This document shows, piece by piece, positions 11,180-23,794 of a DNA stretch of 64,000 bases (its first letter is position 1; each line of letters opens with the position of its first letter). Location: NCBI RefSeq assembly GCF_000499845.2, contig NC_023750.2, positions 29,251,652 to 29,315,651 of the forward strand, in the 5' to 3' direction. The DNA comes from Phaseolus vulgaris. Taxonomy: Eukaryota > Streptophyta > Magnoliopsida > Fabales > Fabaceae. The notes beneath the pieces are model-generated. The model saw only the letters and a list, made by a program, of their open reading frames with translations. It searched no databases and was not told the origin of the DNA. The translations under genes were made by a program, and so were the position numbers.

Positions 11180-13028
11180 TTCGAATCTTGCTTTTCCTCA
11201 AGCAAAGTAAATGAATATATTTGAATTTAAATATCAAACAACTTAATTCACTAAACAACATATCAAATTAGAAACTTGTGATGCTTCCAAATTCAAATAT
11301 AGAATAATATATACACAATCAACTTCCAGGATCAAATCAAAACAAACAAATGACAATTCATCCATGAATATCTTCTCATATGCTCACAGGTAAGTGTTTC
11401 TCTATTTTCACTGAATCATAACAAATCACGGTTGCTTTTCATTTCATCTTCAAATCACAAACATATTAGAAACATGAATCTTGAGGTCTTTTCCAGGGTT
11501 GTAATGAGGCTGGGCTTCCAAAAAATATTGGTTTTTCTTAGATAACAAAATGCACTTCTTAAAGAAGAAGAACATACCTACAATTCAATTATAGAGAACA
11601 TATATGTTATCTAATCACCACTTTCTTTCGATGTCCTTTTTCCTCATTTTCTTTCTAACTTTTCATGATTTTCATGATGATTTTTTTTTCTTTCTTTTCT
11701 ATTTCTTTTTCTTCTTCTATTTCTCTTTTTTTTTTCAATAACAGGAAAAGATTATTCCTATTTTCAACTTTTTGAGCTTTCACAGTCGAAACCAACCATT
11801 CTCTTTTCTATATGTATTGCATTTATGTTCTCCTTCCTTAAACATGCTAAAGGGTAGGAAAATATATCATTAAAGGTTAAGGTGCAATATTAACAAAAAT
11901 TGATTGGCCCAAAGGGGATATAAAAAAAATGGAATTCTAATATAAAGGTTGGCTTTTTGGCCCTGGCTCTTAATTAACACAAACAAATGCCTCAATCATC
12001 TTCATGCTCTTTTATGATGCAACAAAAATAAAAATTAAGAAACCACAACTGTCAATTCATCAGTAAAACTCTCAAAATTGTTTAAGGTTCACACACTCAC
12101 TTGGTTTAAATGGTCTCATTCCTTTTTGTCTTGTCATTATCTGTCCTAATCAATCATCTTGTTAAACTTTCATGTATCATAATTTTAACTACATTTGAAA
12201 ATAGGGATTCAATCATATTTTCTTTTCTAACCTGTGTCTAATTCATCTCACTATTTAATATTTAAACCCAAATTCTTTTTTCCATAATTCTAAATTAATA
12301 TTCTAGTTCTTTTTTATTTGAAAAAAAAAATAAACTAGAAAAAAAAAACAAATTAAAACTGAAATTTATTCAAGAAAGATAATTCAAGACTTAAAACTAA
12401 CAAACTAACAAAACAGGAAATCTATTCAAAATAAGCAATAAAAACAAACTAAACAAATAAGCAAATAAACAGAAAACAAAATAACGGAAAAATAAAATAA
12501 ATAAAATAAGACAAAATTCAAATAACTGGGAAAAAAAAGAATTAGAAAGATAAAACCATATTTTTTCTCAATCCTCTCTTCTTATGAAGTCATCCAGCTT
12601 TTTGTTAAAATCTTTATCCACATTCTTGCTTCATTTGCTGGATATGCCCCATGAATAATAGAATTTGTCCCCAAGTCAAAAATACATAACCTGCATAATG
12701 ATTAGGAGGCATATAGGATTTTTTTATATTATTTAATTTTTTTAATCTTTTTTTTTTAAAATAAAATCAGCAAAGGTAATAAAACAACATAAAACTAAAA
12801 TGTTGCCTCCCAGTTAGCGCTCTTTTAACGTCATATAGCTTGACGAAAGTTTTTATCAAGGGGGATAATTATTCCGCTTGATCAGAGCTCTTATTATCAC
12901 TTTCGTTTTTCTTGTATATGGCTCTTCCACTTCAAATTTTTCCATCCAACTTTTAATTCCTTAATGACCCACAATTTCTTTGTCTTCTTCATTACTTTCC
13001 CCCTACCTACAGTGAGCATGATAGGTTG
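11180..13028 (-). other. Non-coding 3' internal region replacing pol
   Basis: About 1.85 kb between the polypurine tract and the protease. It is A- and T-rich with long T and A runs (11,670-11,740; 12,300-12,560) and contains no open frame with RT, RNase H or integrase motifs in either direction. Confidence 0.7.
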
Positions 13029-13625
13029 TCATGGCTGATATCCATCTTCTTCCACTAGCTTCCCTTGATTGTTCCGGTCTCCTTTTGCCTTTAACTTTTC
13101 ATGACGAGTAACTTCCTCCTTTGGCTTTGAGCCCTCCAAAAGCTCACCATCTTTTGATATTTCCTCTTGTCTCCCATTCTTATCTGTAATCCAGTTAGTT
13201 ACATCATCAAAAAGATTAAATCTTACCTCTTCATCAAGAGACCTTACTTTAAGTTCTCCTTTGTCTACATCTACTATAACTTTAGCAGTCTTCATGAAAG
13301 GTCTGTCGAGAATTAAAGGGACTTCCTCGTCTTCTTTCATGTCCAAGATAACAAAATCTACTGGGAACATGAATTTGTCTACCTTTGTGAGGACATCTTC
13401 CACCACACCATAAGGATGTTTCACCGTTCTGTCAGCCAATTGTAATTGTATCTTAGTGGTTTTAACCTTCAAGTCACCTATCTGTCTTAACATGGTTAGT
13501 GGCATCAAATTTATACTTGACCCTAAATCTAATAGAGCCTTAACCACAAATAAATCACCCATTGACACAAAACTAGTAAAACTTCCTGGATCCCTAAATT
13601 TCTTTGGCAAGTCTTTTAGCTTCAA
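13029..13625 (-). pseudogene. Aspartic protease of the gag-protease-only element
   Basis: A 198-codon open frame with the retropepsin active-site motif DLGSS at about residue 33, preceded by the hydrophobic GDLFVVKALL strand, and a downstream VPLILDRPFMKTA flap-like segment. The second half is charged (Glu/Lys-rich). The order gag-protease is normal for gypsy elements, but nothing follows where RT would be. It is separated from gag by a frameshifted stretch (13,626-13,830). Length and motifs fit a retroviral-type protease that would cleave the Gag polyprotein. It may be close to intact, but its expression would depend on the broken upstream frame. Confidence 0.8.
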
Positions 13626-13648
13626 AAAATTGCTTTCAACTTCCGGAT

Positions 13649-15410
13649 CTATATTTTATCTTCAAAACAGCATATCTTCCTTTTAATTCCTTCAAAAAAT
13701 GTATTTTTCTCCGGCCATCCTGCAAAATAATTTTTTGGAAGCAATTTATCAGGAAATAATCTTTTATTTTCTTTTCTTACATGCATAAGAGAATGAGATA
13801 ATTCTTTTGAAACTCTACTCTCTACAACTTCACATTTTTTCTCCCTCTTTTCTATTTTCTCCTTTTTCCTTCTCAATCTTCACCATCTCACCATTTTCTT
13901 CTCTGGTTTTCTCATCACCCTCAGTAGTGATGTTATTGCAATGCTCCTTAGGGTTAGTGGTAGTGTTAGCTGAGAATTGGCCAATTTTCCCATCTACAAT
14001 TTGTGTGAGTTGCGACATTTGTTTAGCTAGCTGTTCTATTTGAGTTTCCATGCTCCTAATCGAAGCCATACTATTTTCCTGTGCACTCATAATCTTTGAC
14101 AAAACATCTTCCACTTTATTCATCCTGTCAGGAATAGATGGAGAATTCGATTGATGTTGCTGTTGGAAAGGCCCTTGCTTGTTGGATGAATTATAGTCTT
14201 GCTTCCATCCAAAATTCTGATTTTGATTATTTTTCCAACCTTGAGGATAATTGTAGGAAAAACCGCCTTGCCTTCCTTGATTTCCCATATAATTCACTTC
14301 AGCTTCATATGCGTTATTCTGATAAGAACAGTGACCATTAGGATGATCACCTCCACAAAAATCACACCTGAGAGGTACATTTTGACTTTGGAGTGATTGA
14401 ACAGCATGAAACTTTTGGGGTAATAGGGTCATATGTGCGGTCATTTGCTCAAGTTGTTGTGTCAGAATTTTGTTTTGAGCTAGCAATGCATTTGCAGTGT
14501 TTAACTCCAATACTCCTCTTTTTTTATGATTTTGTCTATCATGTTGAGCTTGATAGTCAGTTGTGGCCAAAACTTCTATAATCCTCATTGCTTGATTTGC
14601 ATCAGGAACCATCATTGTGCCACCAGCCACGGCATCTAGGAGCATCTTTGTATTTGATCTGAGACCATTAATAAATATGCTTAGTTGAGCAATATCTTCA
14701 AACCCATGGTTTGGGCATTTTCTCAGCATCCTCTTGAATCTCTCTGATGTCTCACAGAAAGACTCCTCTACTCCTTGTCTGAACATAGATATTTCAGACT
14801 TAGCATTAATGTAACGAGAGATTGGGAAAAATCTTTGCAAAAAAATTTCCTCCACATCCTTCCATTTAGTTAAAGTCTTATTAGGATGAGATATAAGCCA
14901 CTATTTTGCTTTCCCTGCCAAAGAAAAAGGAAACAAACGCATGTATACATTCTCAAGATCACTTGTTTGCAAACCCATAGTTCCCACCAATTCATAAAAA
15001 GTAGCCAAGTGTGTATGAGGATCCTCATGATCCATCGTCGTGAATTGATTGGTATTAATGAGGGTAAGGAACGCAGGCTTCATCTCCAAGGCCCTGTTAG
15101 TTGCAGGCACTGCAATGCTAGAAAAATGTTTGGGTCCTTGATGTATGGCGTAATCTCCAAGAGTTCTTCTAGGAGGTGGTGTTTCCTCCCCCGCCATGTT
15201 GTTATTCTCCTGAAAAATATCAATGGAAAAAGAAGAAGATGTTGAAGAGTCCTCTCTATTATCTTCTTGATATTCTTTTGCCTTTGATTTTCGATTTTTT
15301 CTGGCCACCTTCTCAATTTTTTCTTCAAATAGCAAATGGTCTTTTGAAACTTGACCTCTCAATATCATATAAAAGCAGCTAATGCAAGGGTTAGCGAGAA
15401 AAATTCGCAA
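13649..15410 (-). pseudogene. gag of the gag-protease-only element, frameshifted
   Basis: Two long minus-strand frames make up gag. The first (14,901-15,410) carries TLGDYAIHQGPKHFSS and HLATFYELVGTMG. The second (13,830-14,855) carries the core gag domain (FLQRFFPISRYINAKSEI, CNHG-like CPNHGF and GLRSNTKMLLDAVAGG), a zinc-knuckle-like CDFCGGDHPNGHC, a Gln/Asn-rich stretch and a predicted coiled coil (VEDVLSKIMSAQENSMAS). A short out-of-frame gap near 14,856-14,900 joins them, and a further broken part reaches 13,649. Gag would form the virus-like particle. This is typical of the Athila/Ogre style; the exact family is inference. Confidence 0.85.
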
Positions 15411-16064
15411 GTAGTAACTGAAATTTTATAATTTAAATTTTTTTTCAAAAATTAAAAAATAAACAAGAATTTAAATAGCTAACTAAAATAAAATCAATAA
15501 AATACAAATTAAAACTTAAAGATAAAATAAAACAAAAACAAAACACTAATATAACACTAAGAGAAAATAAAACAAAAATATTCAGAAAAAAAATATAAAT
15601 AAAAAAAAACTAAAAACAAAATAGAAGAAAACAATAAAAACAAGAAATAATGTACTTAAAAATAACAAATAAATACTAAGAATAAAATAAAAACAAAATA
15701 AAACAGAAAATTATAATCGTAAAAAACTAACCAACTTAACGTAAAAATAAAAACTAAAACTAGTAATGATAAATAATTAAAACAAATAAATAAAAACTAC
15801 CTAAACCTAAATAAAACTATGTAACTAAACCTAAAAAAAACTAAAATAAAATAAAATCAAAAGAAAATCAAAAGAAAAATCAAAATAAATCTGAAAATAA
15901 ATAGAAATAAATAAAATCAAAATAAGAATTAAAATAATAACAGCAAATTAAAATTAAATTAAATTAAATTAAAACAAATCTGTTTAAAATAAAATTAAAA
16001 AAAATCAAAACAATTAAAATATTCACAATATTTAGGAAATTATACTCAACACATCAAACCTATT
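15411..16064 (-). other. A-rich 5' leader of the gag-protease-only element
   Basis: About 650 bases of the plus strand are strongly A-rich (poly-AAT and AAAC-like), i.e. a T-rich leader between PBS and gag on the element strand. No open frame. Confidence 0.6.
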
Positions 16065-16081
16065 TCCCGGCAACGGCACCA
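16065..16081 (-). promoter_or_regulatory. Primer binding site, tRNA-Asp type
   Basis: On the minus strand TGGTGCCGTTGCCGGGA lies 6 bases inside the 5' LTR end. It matches the plant tRNA-Asp PBS (TGGCGCCGTTGCCGGGG) apart from two bases. Confidence 0.8.
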
Positions 16082-16087
16082 AAAACT

Positions 16088-17195
16088 TGATAACTTTTTA
16101 CGGCAAGTGCACCGCATTTGTCAAAAGTAATAATTGTCCCTAAGGACGGATATCGATCCCACGAGGAACATAACAGTGAATTATCGAGTACAATAATCGC
16201 TAAATATAAAATCAGAACAATAAAAAGAGTTTTGAATTAATTGTGTTGGCACTGATTAATAAGAAAAAAAACAAAGAATTGGTTGCTTCAAGTTGGAAAA
16301 ATAGGGATTAGGTTTCATCTTTCTCACTCTTATGTATTTTGATTAGCATGTTAATATTAAGTTCTTTGATTGAAATTGATGCCCGTAGAAAATTCATTTA
16401 TATCGATCTCTCGCATATAAAATTCTTAAGAATGTTTTCTAAATATCGATCTCTCGCATACTTATAAAAACAACAACTTAGAAACCACAATCAAACGTTA
16501 ATGGCAATTAACATTTCAAGTCTATCTCTAGCACTCAAATATGCTAAGTATTGATGTTTAGGTCTGAACCTTAAAAATACCTCTCGGTTAGATTTAAGAT
16601 TCTCAATTTGTCACGGAAAGTTAAAAGTTAAACAACAATACCAATAATCAATCAAGAACTTAATATTAATATATAAAATATCACCTCAATACATAAGAGT
16701 TTAAGCAGATTACTCTCAATCCCAAAGGGTAGAATTAGCCACACATACTTCTAGCACCTTCCATTCTCCAAATTGGGTTACAATTCACTCTATGGTGTTT
16801 TCCTCTCAATCTGACACACTAGGGTTGAGCCTCCAGCCCTTTATTTATCCTAGTTTTCTAGGGTTAGGTTGCTTCCTGTGTCGCGCTAATGGGCTAAATG
16901 ATAAAACATAAAAAAGGCTTAATCTTTCTTTGCATCTTTTTCCATTCTGAGACCTTCCAGCTTTCTCTTTTTTGCTCAAATTATTCTCCTTTACTCTAAA
17001 TCTTCAATCCTCCCTAGAAATATGCAATTAACACCAAATTTGGGAATAAAATGTTCTTATTCAAATAAAGCTCATAAAAAATGTAAAAAGGTATAAATTC
17101 ATAAATTAAGGATTATTTTATATGTAAATTAGCAATAAATCCTCATAAGTGCCTATATTTTAATATGAAATATTACTTAAATTAGGCACTTATCA
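16088..17195 (-). repeat. 5' LTR of the gag-protease-only element
   Basis: 1,108 bp, TGATAAGTGCC to TTATCA on the minus strand, followed by the TSD GATAT at 17,196-17,200. It pairs with 10,086-11,168 at about 96% by eye. Confidence 0.93.
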
Positions 17196-17200
17196 GATAT

Positions 17201-18558
17201 CGACCAATATCACCATGGGGTTGTTCTGTGAAGGGTCGACACCCTTGAACTCTTCTTCGGTGAAGGTGATAGATGGCATCCTCAGTCAAAACGAAATATT
17301 GTTCCCCTAATGCGCCGCCCTCAAGTGCTTTTCCAGGCACTGTTGGAGCTGCCTCCCTCAGCGAATCCCCCAGCAATTGTATTGATGACCTCTCGATCAT
17401 TCCTTCTCTTATCCCTTGGGGTCCTCCCTTCTTGGTCGACGTTCGGGTCGATGGTCATCTTCTCTCATCCTCGGAGGGGAGTAGTCCCTTCGTCTTGTTG
17501 GCTCTTCCCTCCGTGGGGACCGTTTCGCACCTCAACCCCCTTGTAAAAGCTAGCGGAGATGTCCGGCTTAGATAAGTTCTTCGATCTTATCCTTCAATGC
17601 TTGGCACACTTCGGTGGTATGTCCATTGTTTCTGTGGTACCGAAACCTACGAGTACGATCGGCATTTTCAAGGCTTGCAGCCTTCCTTGGTGGTAGAATC
17701 AACTTGATGTTTAGAGCCTTGTCTAAGATTCTTCCCCTATTGATGCCCAAAAAGGGTATATCTTGCGAACCGGCCAACCCGGTTTTCTCTGCACCTATCC
17801 CCTCGATCCGCAGCTGGTCAGGTTTGGCGTTCCTTATCCTCCATCCCCTTATCTCCACTGGCTTTCGCTCGGACCTGATTTCTAAACTCCCTCGGCTCCT
17901 CCAACTGCATGAACTTTGCGGCCCCCCACCTAAGCTCGTCCAAGCTTGCAACTAGGTACTTGCACAAGCTGTCGGCGAAAGGTCTCGGCCGTAAGCCGTA
18001 AGCATGTGATGCATTGCTACATCCGAGCTCACGTTCTTGATGCTCATGGTCATTTTTCTGAACCTGTCCACGAACTTCCTCAACGATTCCCACTTCTCCT
18101 GGAAAATGTTGACCAGGAAAATGGAGATCAGATGATGGGGTCGGCTGGTGGCGAATTGTATCTCGAACTTGGATACTAGTGTTCAAAGAAGTCAATGGAG
18201 TTTGGAGGGAGCTTTGTAAACCAACTCAAAGCTCCTCCTTTCAATGATGTCGGGAATACCCAACATAGGACCACGTCGTTCGAGGTGTATAAGCTCATAC
18301 GCGTGGTGTATGCGTCCATGTGCTCATCTAGGTCGGTCGTGTCGTCATAGCAATCCCTATTGAAGCCTTTCCACTTGTCCAATAGTGGTACTCCGATTAT
18401 GGATTCAGTAAAAGGGTGTCGGCGGACTGAGTGCAGGGATTGGACATCAACAATGCCATCTGCTCAGCTTTGGACATCCTCTCGTTTGCCATGCTTCGGG
18501 TTGATACCATCTACTTTCCTTTTCACGCTAATTCTCTCGGCCCATGATGGGCGCCAAT
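17201..18558 (-). pseudogene. Tat-like gypsy gag and PBS, broken
   Basis: The minus-strand protein pieces are gag of the old element: WKGFNRDCYDDTTDLDEHMDAY and VFPTSLKGGALSWFTKLPP near 18,180-18,380, then a degraded middle, a knuckle region with FRYHRNNGHTTEVCQALKDKIEELI near 17,570-17,650, and a VDPSQNNPMVILV-like lead-in to protease at the 17,201 end. Several frameshifts break it. Directly inside the LTR (18,541-18,557) the minus strand reads TTGGCGCCCATCATGGG, a PBS-like sequence also seen, slightly altered, at 63,706. This 5' part joins the protease at 10,080 once the gag-protease-only insertion is ignored. Confidence 0.85.
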
Positions 18559-19015
18559 TGTTCTTGAATGAGGTTAAAACCAAGAGAACGATTCAAGTTG
18601 CTCTTTTACTTCCTCGGTCGATCGGTCTGCACTTCTGTTCCTCTCCAAGCAAACTCCTTACTCTCTTCCTCTCACTCTACCTCTCTTCTCCGCAAAGTTC
18701 AGACTCGGATGATACCTGCAAAAGGCACTCCGACGCTCAAGTTAAAATTGAGTATTCGGCACTCGGTACTCTGAGCATTGTATAATAATGACGTACCTGG
18801 TTCTTGGATTTTGTGCCTATTTATATGGTTATTATGGGCCCTTTCTTATTATGCCAGATTATGGAGATGAGTCATGTTTAGAAGTGTATTACCTAACTTT
18901 TGATCATTGATTAGTCTTGTTAATCTTGCTTAGACGTAATGGTCTTTACGATATCGGTCGACATAGTAACCGGGTTCTAAGACATAGTCTCGATCGTAAA
19001 GACCCTACCAGTACA
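18559..19015 (-). repeat. 5' LTR of the old Tat-like element
   Basis: 457 bp; the minus strand begins TGTACTGGTAGG and ends CAAGAACA. The same termini define the solo LTR at 38,699-39,161 and the LTR at 63,057-63,703. The partner LTR is beyond the left edge, so a TSD cannot be checked; TAATG (19,016-19,020) would be the right-hand copy. Confidence 0.85.
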
Positions 19016-20086
19016 TAATGTAAAAGAGTTGTCATCCATGTAATTTATAAAAATGATTTAAAAGAGTTTTTATCCATGTTTACTAATGTTTACTAAGTGA
19101 TAATATTTAGTAAAAATGTTCGAGATAAAAATATTATTTTACACTAATATTATTAATATAAAACTATTAATTTATTTTTTTAATTATTTAAGTTTTTATT
19201 TATGCTCCTTATTTCATTAAAAAAAAGAAAATAATTTAATTCTATCATAATTAATTTCTTCATATGTTATAACAAACTAAACATTCATTTAATTATAGTA
19301 TTTATATTTGTATATGTAACACAAATAAAATTAATAAGTCAACGAAATAATACTCTTTAATCATATATCACATTTTAATTTTAAAAAACGAAATAAAAAA
19401 ATAATTTTAATTTATTAAAAAAGTATAAAATAATATTAAAATGTTATTATATAATTGTATAGAAAATATTGGACCCTCTTTTGTTTTGGAGTTTAGGTAG
19501 TTACACTTGTCAACCAATGCAAAGGGTGACATAAGTGAATTTTGTTTTAATGAAATGAGATATAATGAATAATTAATATGCATATTCGCCTGATTTTCAT
19601 AGTTAAATGAAATATTAGTTAACATGACTTAAAAAGAAAATACAATTTTCTATATTATAATATTATAAAGAACTCTCCGACTAATTTGCCATAATTTGCT
19701 TAAAAATTATCTTTAATATAATAATAATAATAACTTAAATAATAAAAGTAAAATAAAGTAATAATAATAATAATAATTTAAATAATAAAAGTAAATTAAA
19801 GTAATAAGAGTAATAATAGAATTAGTTGAATTTCAAAACTAAATATGAGTTTCACATTTAATAAAGACTGAGGGGCAGTAAATTGAACAAAAAATAACTA
19901 AATCATAAAGTTTTTTTATCCACTATAAACCCTGATATAAAGTGGGTTAAATATGGATGAGAAAAATGAAAAAACGAACATTATATCATAAGTAGTGTGG
20001 ACATAGTGTTCTATGTACAATATATGCTTCCAAGTTGGAAGTTAATTTTTTTGCATTGGAAGATCCTTGCTAATAGAGTGGGTTGA
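19016..20086. other. AT-rich intergenic DNA
   Basis: No gene seen. There are short AAT/TAA runs (19,720-19,820), and all open frames are short and lack recognisable motifs. Confidence 0.5.
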
Positions 20087-20330
20087 GACATCACTTAGTG
20101 GAAGCTAAAAGCGAAGACCTCATAGCTTAGTAAAAGGTGAAAGCTACAAGCAAGGGCCAAGTCCTTTCTAAGTGCGACATAGAAGCTAATAGTTAGGGTC
20201 AAGTCCAATCTGAGTCAAACCTAGAGAGAGGGTCAAGCCCTAGCAAAGTGAGACGTGAAAGGTAATAGTTAGAGCCAAACTCTAGTTGACTCAAACCTAG
20301 AGAATGTCAAACCTGACTAACTTAATCATA
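20087..20330. repeat. Imperfect tandem repeat, about 76-89 bp units
   Basis: Three diverged units share GACAT/GACGT...GAAGCTAATAGTTAG...GTCAAGTCC and GACTCAAACCTAGAGA. Unit starts fall near 20,087, 20,176 and 20,252. No coding potential. Confidence 0.55.
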
Positions 20331-20803
20331 AAAACAAATAGTGAAGATCAAGTCTTAGCTTAATGGTTGGTATATAACATATGTGAGGGCCAATTACTTA
20401 TGTTTGGAGTGAGCTTGGCCCTCGTTAAGTCCACACAGAATAAGGATTGAAAAAAACATGTTGTTTTGTATAGAATCCCACCATCTGATTGAACAAAAAA
20501 CAAATTACACATTTTAACATATATAACCATGGTTAAGAAACATATTCAATAGTCTATCATGAAAAAAAACTACTAAAAAGGACACATGGAACTAAAACAT
20601 TTAATGACTTCTAACATTATAGTAATAATGAATTTCATAATAATGTGATGCTAAATGCATGCTTAAACATTACAAAAGTGAAAGTTCAAACTACAAGTAA
20701 CACAATGACAAGTATCAAACTATCTTCATTATGATGGATTCAATTATTTTATTAACCTAACATATCTCAAGACCTCTGGTTAACATCAACTATAAAGAAC
20801 TAA

Positions 20804-21179
20804 CACTACAAGAAAATCATGAAATAGAAACCAATTTTTAGAGATAAAAAATAATTAGTTGCTATAGTAACTAAATTAGAGACTATTTTAGAGATTAAAA
20901 AAATTTGGTTTCTAAATTAATTTCTATTATTGTTAAATGGTTTCTAACTTGGTATCTAATTAGAAACCAAAGTTTTTGTTACCAAATTTAGAATCTAAAT
21001 AGTTTGTAGTTAAAACATTGGTAGCTAATTAGATACCAATTTAGAAACTATTTAACAATAATATAAACTAATTTAGAAACCAAATTTTTTTAATCTCTAA
21101 AATAGTTTCTAATTTAGTCACTATAGCAACTAATTATTTTTTGTTTCTAAAAATTGATTTTTATTTCATGATTTTCCTC
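20804..21179. mobile_element. CACTA-type fold-back MITE, copy 1
   Basis: Begins CACTACAAGAAAATCATGAA, and its two halves are inverted repeats over almost the full length (for example GAAACCAATTTTTAGAGA on the left pairs with TCTAAAAATTGATTTTTATTTC on the right). The right terminus is eroded (ATTTTCCTCATA instead of TTTTCTTGTAGTG). The termini place it with CACTA elements; no transposase. Confidence 0.75.
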
Positions 21180-21531
21180 ATAAAAAAAATGGAAAAATAT
21201 TTTAACCAACAAACTACTTCAAAATAGAAAAATCACATATTCATATCCCAAACTACATGCAAACCCAACAAAAAATTAACTAAGCAATATTTTCAAATTA
21301 TTACAGTAAATAATTAACCAAAAATTACCCTTGAATCATTACGAAAATAACTAACAATGGTCCTTCAACCTCTCCATCAGTTGAATTGCACATTTTAACA
21401 CATAAAAGCGTCAATAACAAACAAATTTAAAGTTCTCCATGCGAAAAAATAACCACGGATTTAACTTCTCTCCTCCTTCGTGTGGTCTAATTCTTATTGT
21501 AGTGAATACTTAGATTCACTTTAGCCAACTT
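21180..21531. other. AT-rich DNA between MITE copies
   Basis: No gene seen. An isolated CACTA-like end (TTCTTATTGTAGTG) occurs at 21,491-21,504. Confidence 0.4.
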
Positions 21532-22043
21532 CACTACAAGAAAATAATTAAATAACAAATTTAAAGATAAAAAATAATTAGTCACTATATGGACTAAATT
21601 AGATATTATTTTAGAGACTAAAAAATTATTGGTATCTAAAATTATTTCAATTATTAATAAAATTTTATAAAATGGTTTCTAAATTAGTATATAAATTAGT
21701 TACCGATATTTTAGCTACTAATATTTTAGATTCTAAATTAGTCTCTAACGACTAATAGAAACTAATTTAAAATATAAAGTAGTTAATGGTTAAAACATTG
21801 GTAATTAATGATTAAATACCAATTTAAAAACTATTTTATAAATTTTTATTAATAATATAAACTACTTTAGATACCAATAATTTTTTAGTTTATAAAATAA
21901 TATTTAATTTAGTCCAATAACAACTAATTATTTTAGTATTTAACATTAATTTTTATTTAATTATTTTTTTTAATACTCTAAGAGTGTTTAATGTTTCGAT
22001 CAACACTTCCTTTTTGTGTCTAATTCATAGTATTCTTGTAGTG
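21532..22043. mobile_element. CACTA-type fold-back MITE, copy 2
   Basis: Both termini are present: CACTACAAGAAAATAATT at the left and TTCTTGTAGTG at the right. The interior is a long imperfect inverted repeat built from the same GATACCAATTTAGAAAC motifs as the other copies. The flanking 3-mers do not match, so the TSD is lost. Confidence 0.75.
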
Positions 22044-23384
22044 ATATCTTTATTAGATATAAGTTAAATTCCCTTAACTAATAGAGTGTGATTGTTATTG
22101 AAGATTAATTATTCCAGTTTCTTTGTTATATATTTTTAGCATTTTTCAAACTTTGATAGTCACAAATAAAAATCATAGAAATAAAAATGTTTTTATTCAA
22201 ATAGTATAACATTTTTCATGCTTCAAAGGTGATTATAGGGATACGTTAATTGTATGAGTCATTTCATAAAATTTTAATTTGATTTATGCATATATATTGT
22301 GTCACTGTAAAAACTCACATTCTTATTACTATTTATTTAAATATTAACAAAAGCATATATTTCTAAAGCAGAAAATAAATTATTCTTACAATTTAAAGTT
22401 TTATTGAAAATTTATATTTTTATGGCATGTGAATAATATGAAGATTAAGATCTAATGGCATTCAAGTCTTAACTTTCATGGATAAAATAAAGACACTCTT
22501 AGCTTTTCCTTTCAAGAACAAATTTATTCTGACATGGCAAGTTCAAATCAATGGAGAAAATGCACTCTTATTTGTTTCAGAATTACCATATTTCAAACTC
22601 TTATTATTTATATTTATGCTTTTGAGACAAAAGTTGAATACAAAGAAAAATATTTTATAATTTTCTATTTATACATTACTTGGAATTTCATCAACCTCCA
22701 CAAAAAGCCAATTACATAGGTTGAGTATTCAACATCAGGTGTACAGCTCCGTACACAAAGTCATCAGTATGAACGACATTAACTAAGATTTCAGATATGA
22801 TGTTTGATTAGTCGTCTTATTACCATAATCAATATAATTTATTCACATTTTTTAATAAACTTTCAACAGATTATATTAAAAAACATTTTAAATAAAAAAA
22901 AAAAACACTGTCTGTTTGTGTTCCAACTTCATGTAATATATAGCCAAATGTTGAGTACATGGTTACACATTCAATTTTAAAATTACTACTTTGTCGTTAT
23001 GAATAAAAGTAAAATACATAGGGTCCAAAATGTCTCAATTATTATTAATATTAATATTAATATAGTGATTATAATAAATGTTCAATAGAAAAATGATGAG
23101 TTAGTTAGGTAGTCCTTATGAACCCATGTTAAAGGGGAAAAAACTAGTCAATAACCGATCAAAATAGTCAAAGTGGTAATAAAATAATTTATTTGACCAG
23201 TCTTTTAAAATTGATTTTCTTAACTAATCTCAAAAATAGTTTTTAGACACACACAAAATGAATGTTATTTGTAATTAGTTTTTACATTAGAGATATAATA
23301 TATTTTTATGTTGATTTAAAATTTGAATTAACTTGCTATTTTTTTATTAAGTTATTGCTTAAAGTATTTAATATATTTATGAAA
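22044..23384. other. AT-rich intergenic DNA
   Basis: No gene seen. Two short overlapping frames near 22,478-22,719 have no recognisable motif and biased AT composition. Confidence 0.5.
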
Positions 23385-23530
23385 TATTAAATATGTATAA
23401 ATGTATTCCGTCATTACTAATATAAAAAATATGTATAAATGTATTCGGTCATTACTAATATTAAATATGTATAATGGTATTCAGTCATTACTAATATTAA
23501 ATATGTATAAATGTATTCAGTAATTACTAA
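23385..23530. repeat. Four-copy 36-38 bp tandem repeat
   Basis: The units share ATATGTATAAATGTATTC and GTCATTACTAATATTAA. They start at 23,391, 23,429, 23,465 and 23,501 (spacing 38, 36, 36). Confidence 0.8.
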
Positions 23531-23570
23531 TAAATATACCATTTATACCTATATATAAAGGGGATTCCCC

Positions 23571-23755
23571 ACTTTAACTGCTCTAAATTGTTTTTCTACT
23601 TTATCTTTGCTTAATATTTTGTTTTATCAATTTATTTTGGTTATTTGGACATTTTGGATTCTCCACTTTAATTGCTCTAAATTGTTTTCCTATTTTATCC
23701 TTACTTAATATTTTGTTTTATCAATTTATTTTGGTTATTTGGACATTTTATAATT
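23571..23755. repeat. Duplicated 94-bp segment
   Basis: Two copies start ACTTTAACTGCTCTAAATTG and ACTTTAATTGCTCTAAATTG at 23,571 and 23,665, with nearly identical continuation through TTATTTGGACATTTT. Confidence 0.8.
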
Positions 23756-23794
23756 TAGAAGTTAATAAAACAGTTTTTTAATTTTATTTTATTT

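Larger units (their letters stand above)
10086..17195 (-). mobile_element. Gag-protease-only LTR element (Athila-like, no RT or integrase)
   Basis: A complete 7,110-bp insertion is flanked by the 5-bp TSD GATAT (10,081-10,085 and 17,196-17,200). It has two LTRs of about 1.1 kb, a tRNA-Asp-type PBS, gag, an aspartic protease and a polypurine tract, all on the minus strand. No RT, RNase H or integrase motif occurs between 11,169 and 13,028, where pol should lie; that stretch is A/T-rich and non-coding. By eye the LTRs differ at about 4%. The gag style (TLGDYAIHQGPKHFSSI) resembles the Athila group; that placement is inference. Mobility would have required enzymes from another element. Confidence 0.92.

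Noticed and set aside
11180..13028. A hidden pol gene in the gag-protease element
   Set aside because: Both strands were read for RT, RNase H and integrase motifs and none occurs; the region is A/T-run-rich and lacks long frames.
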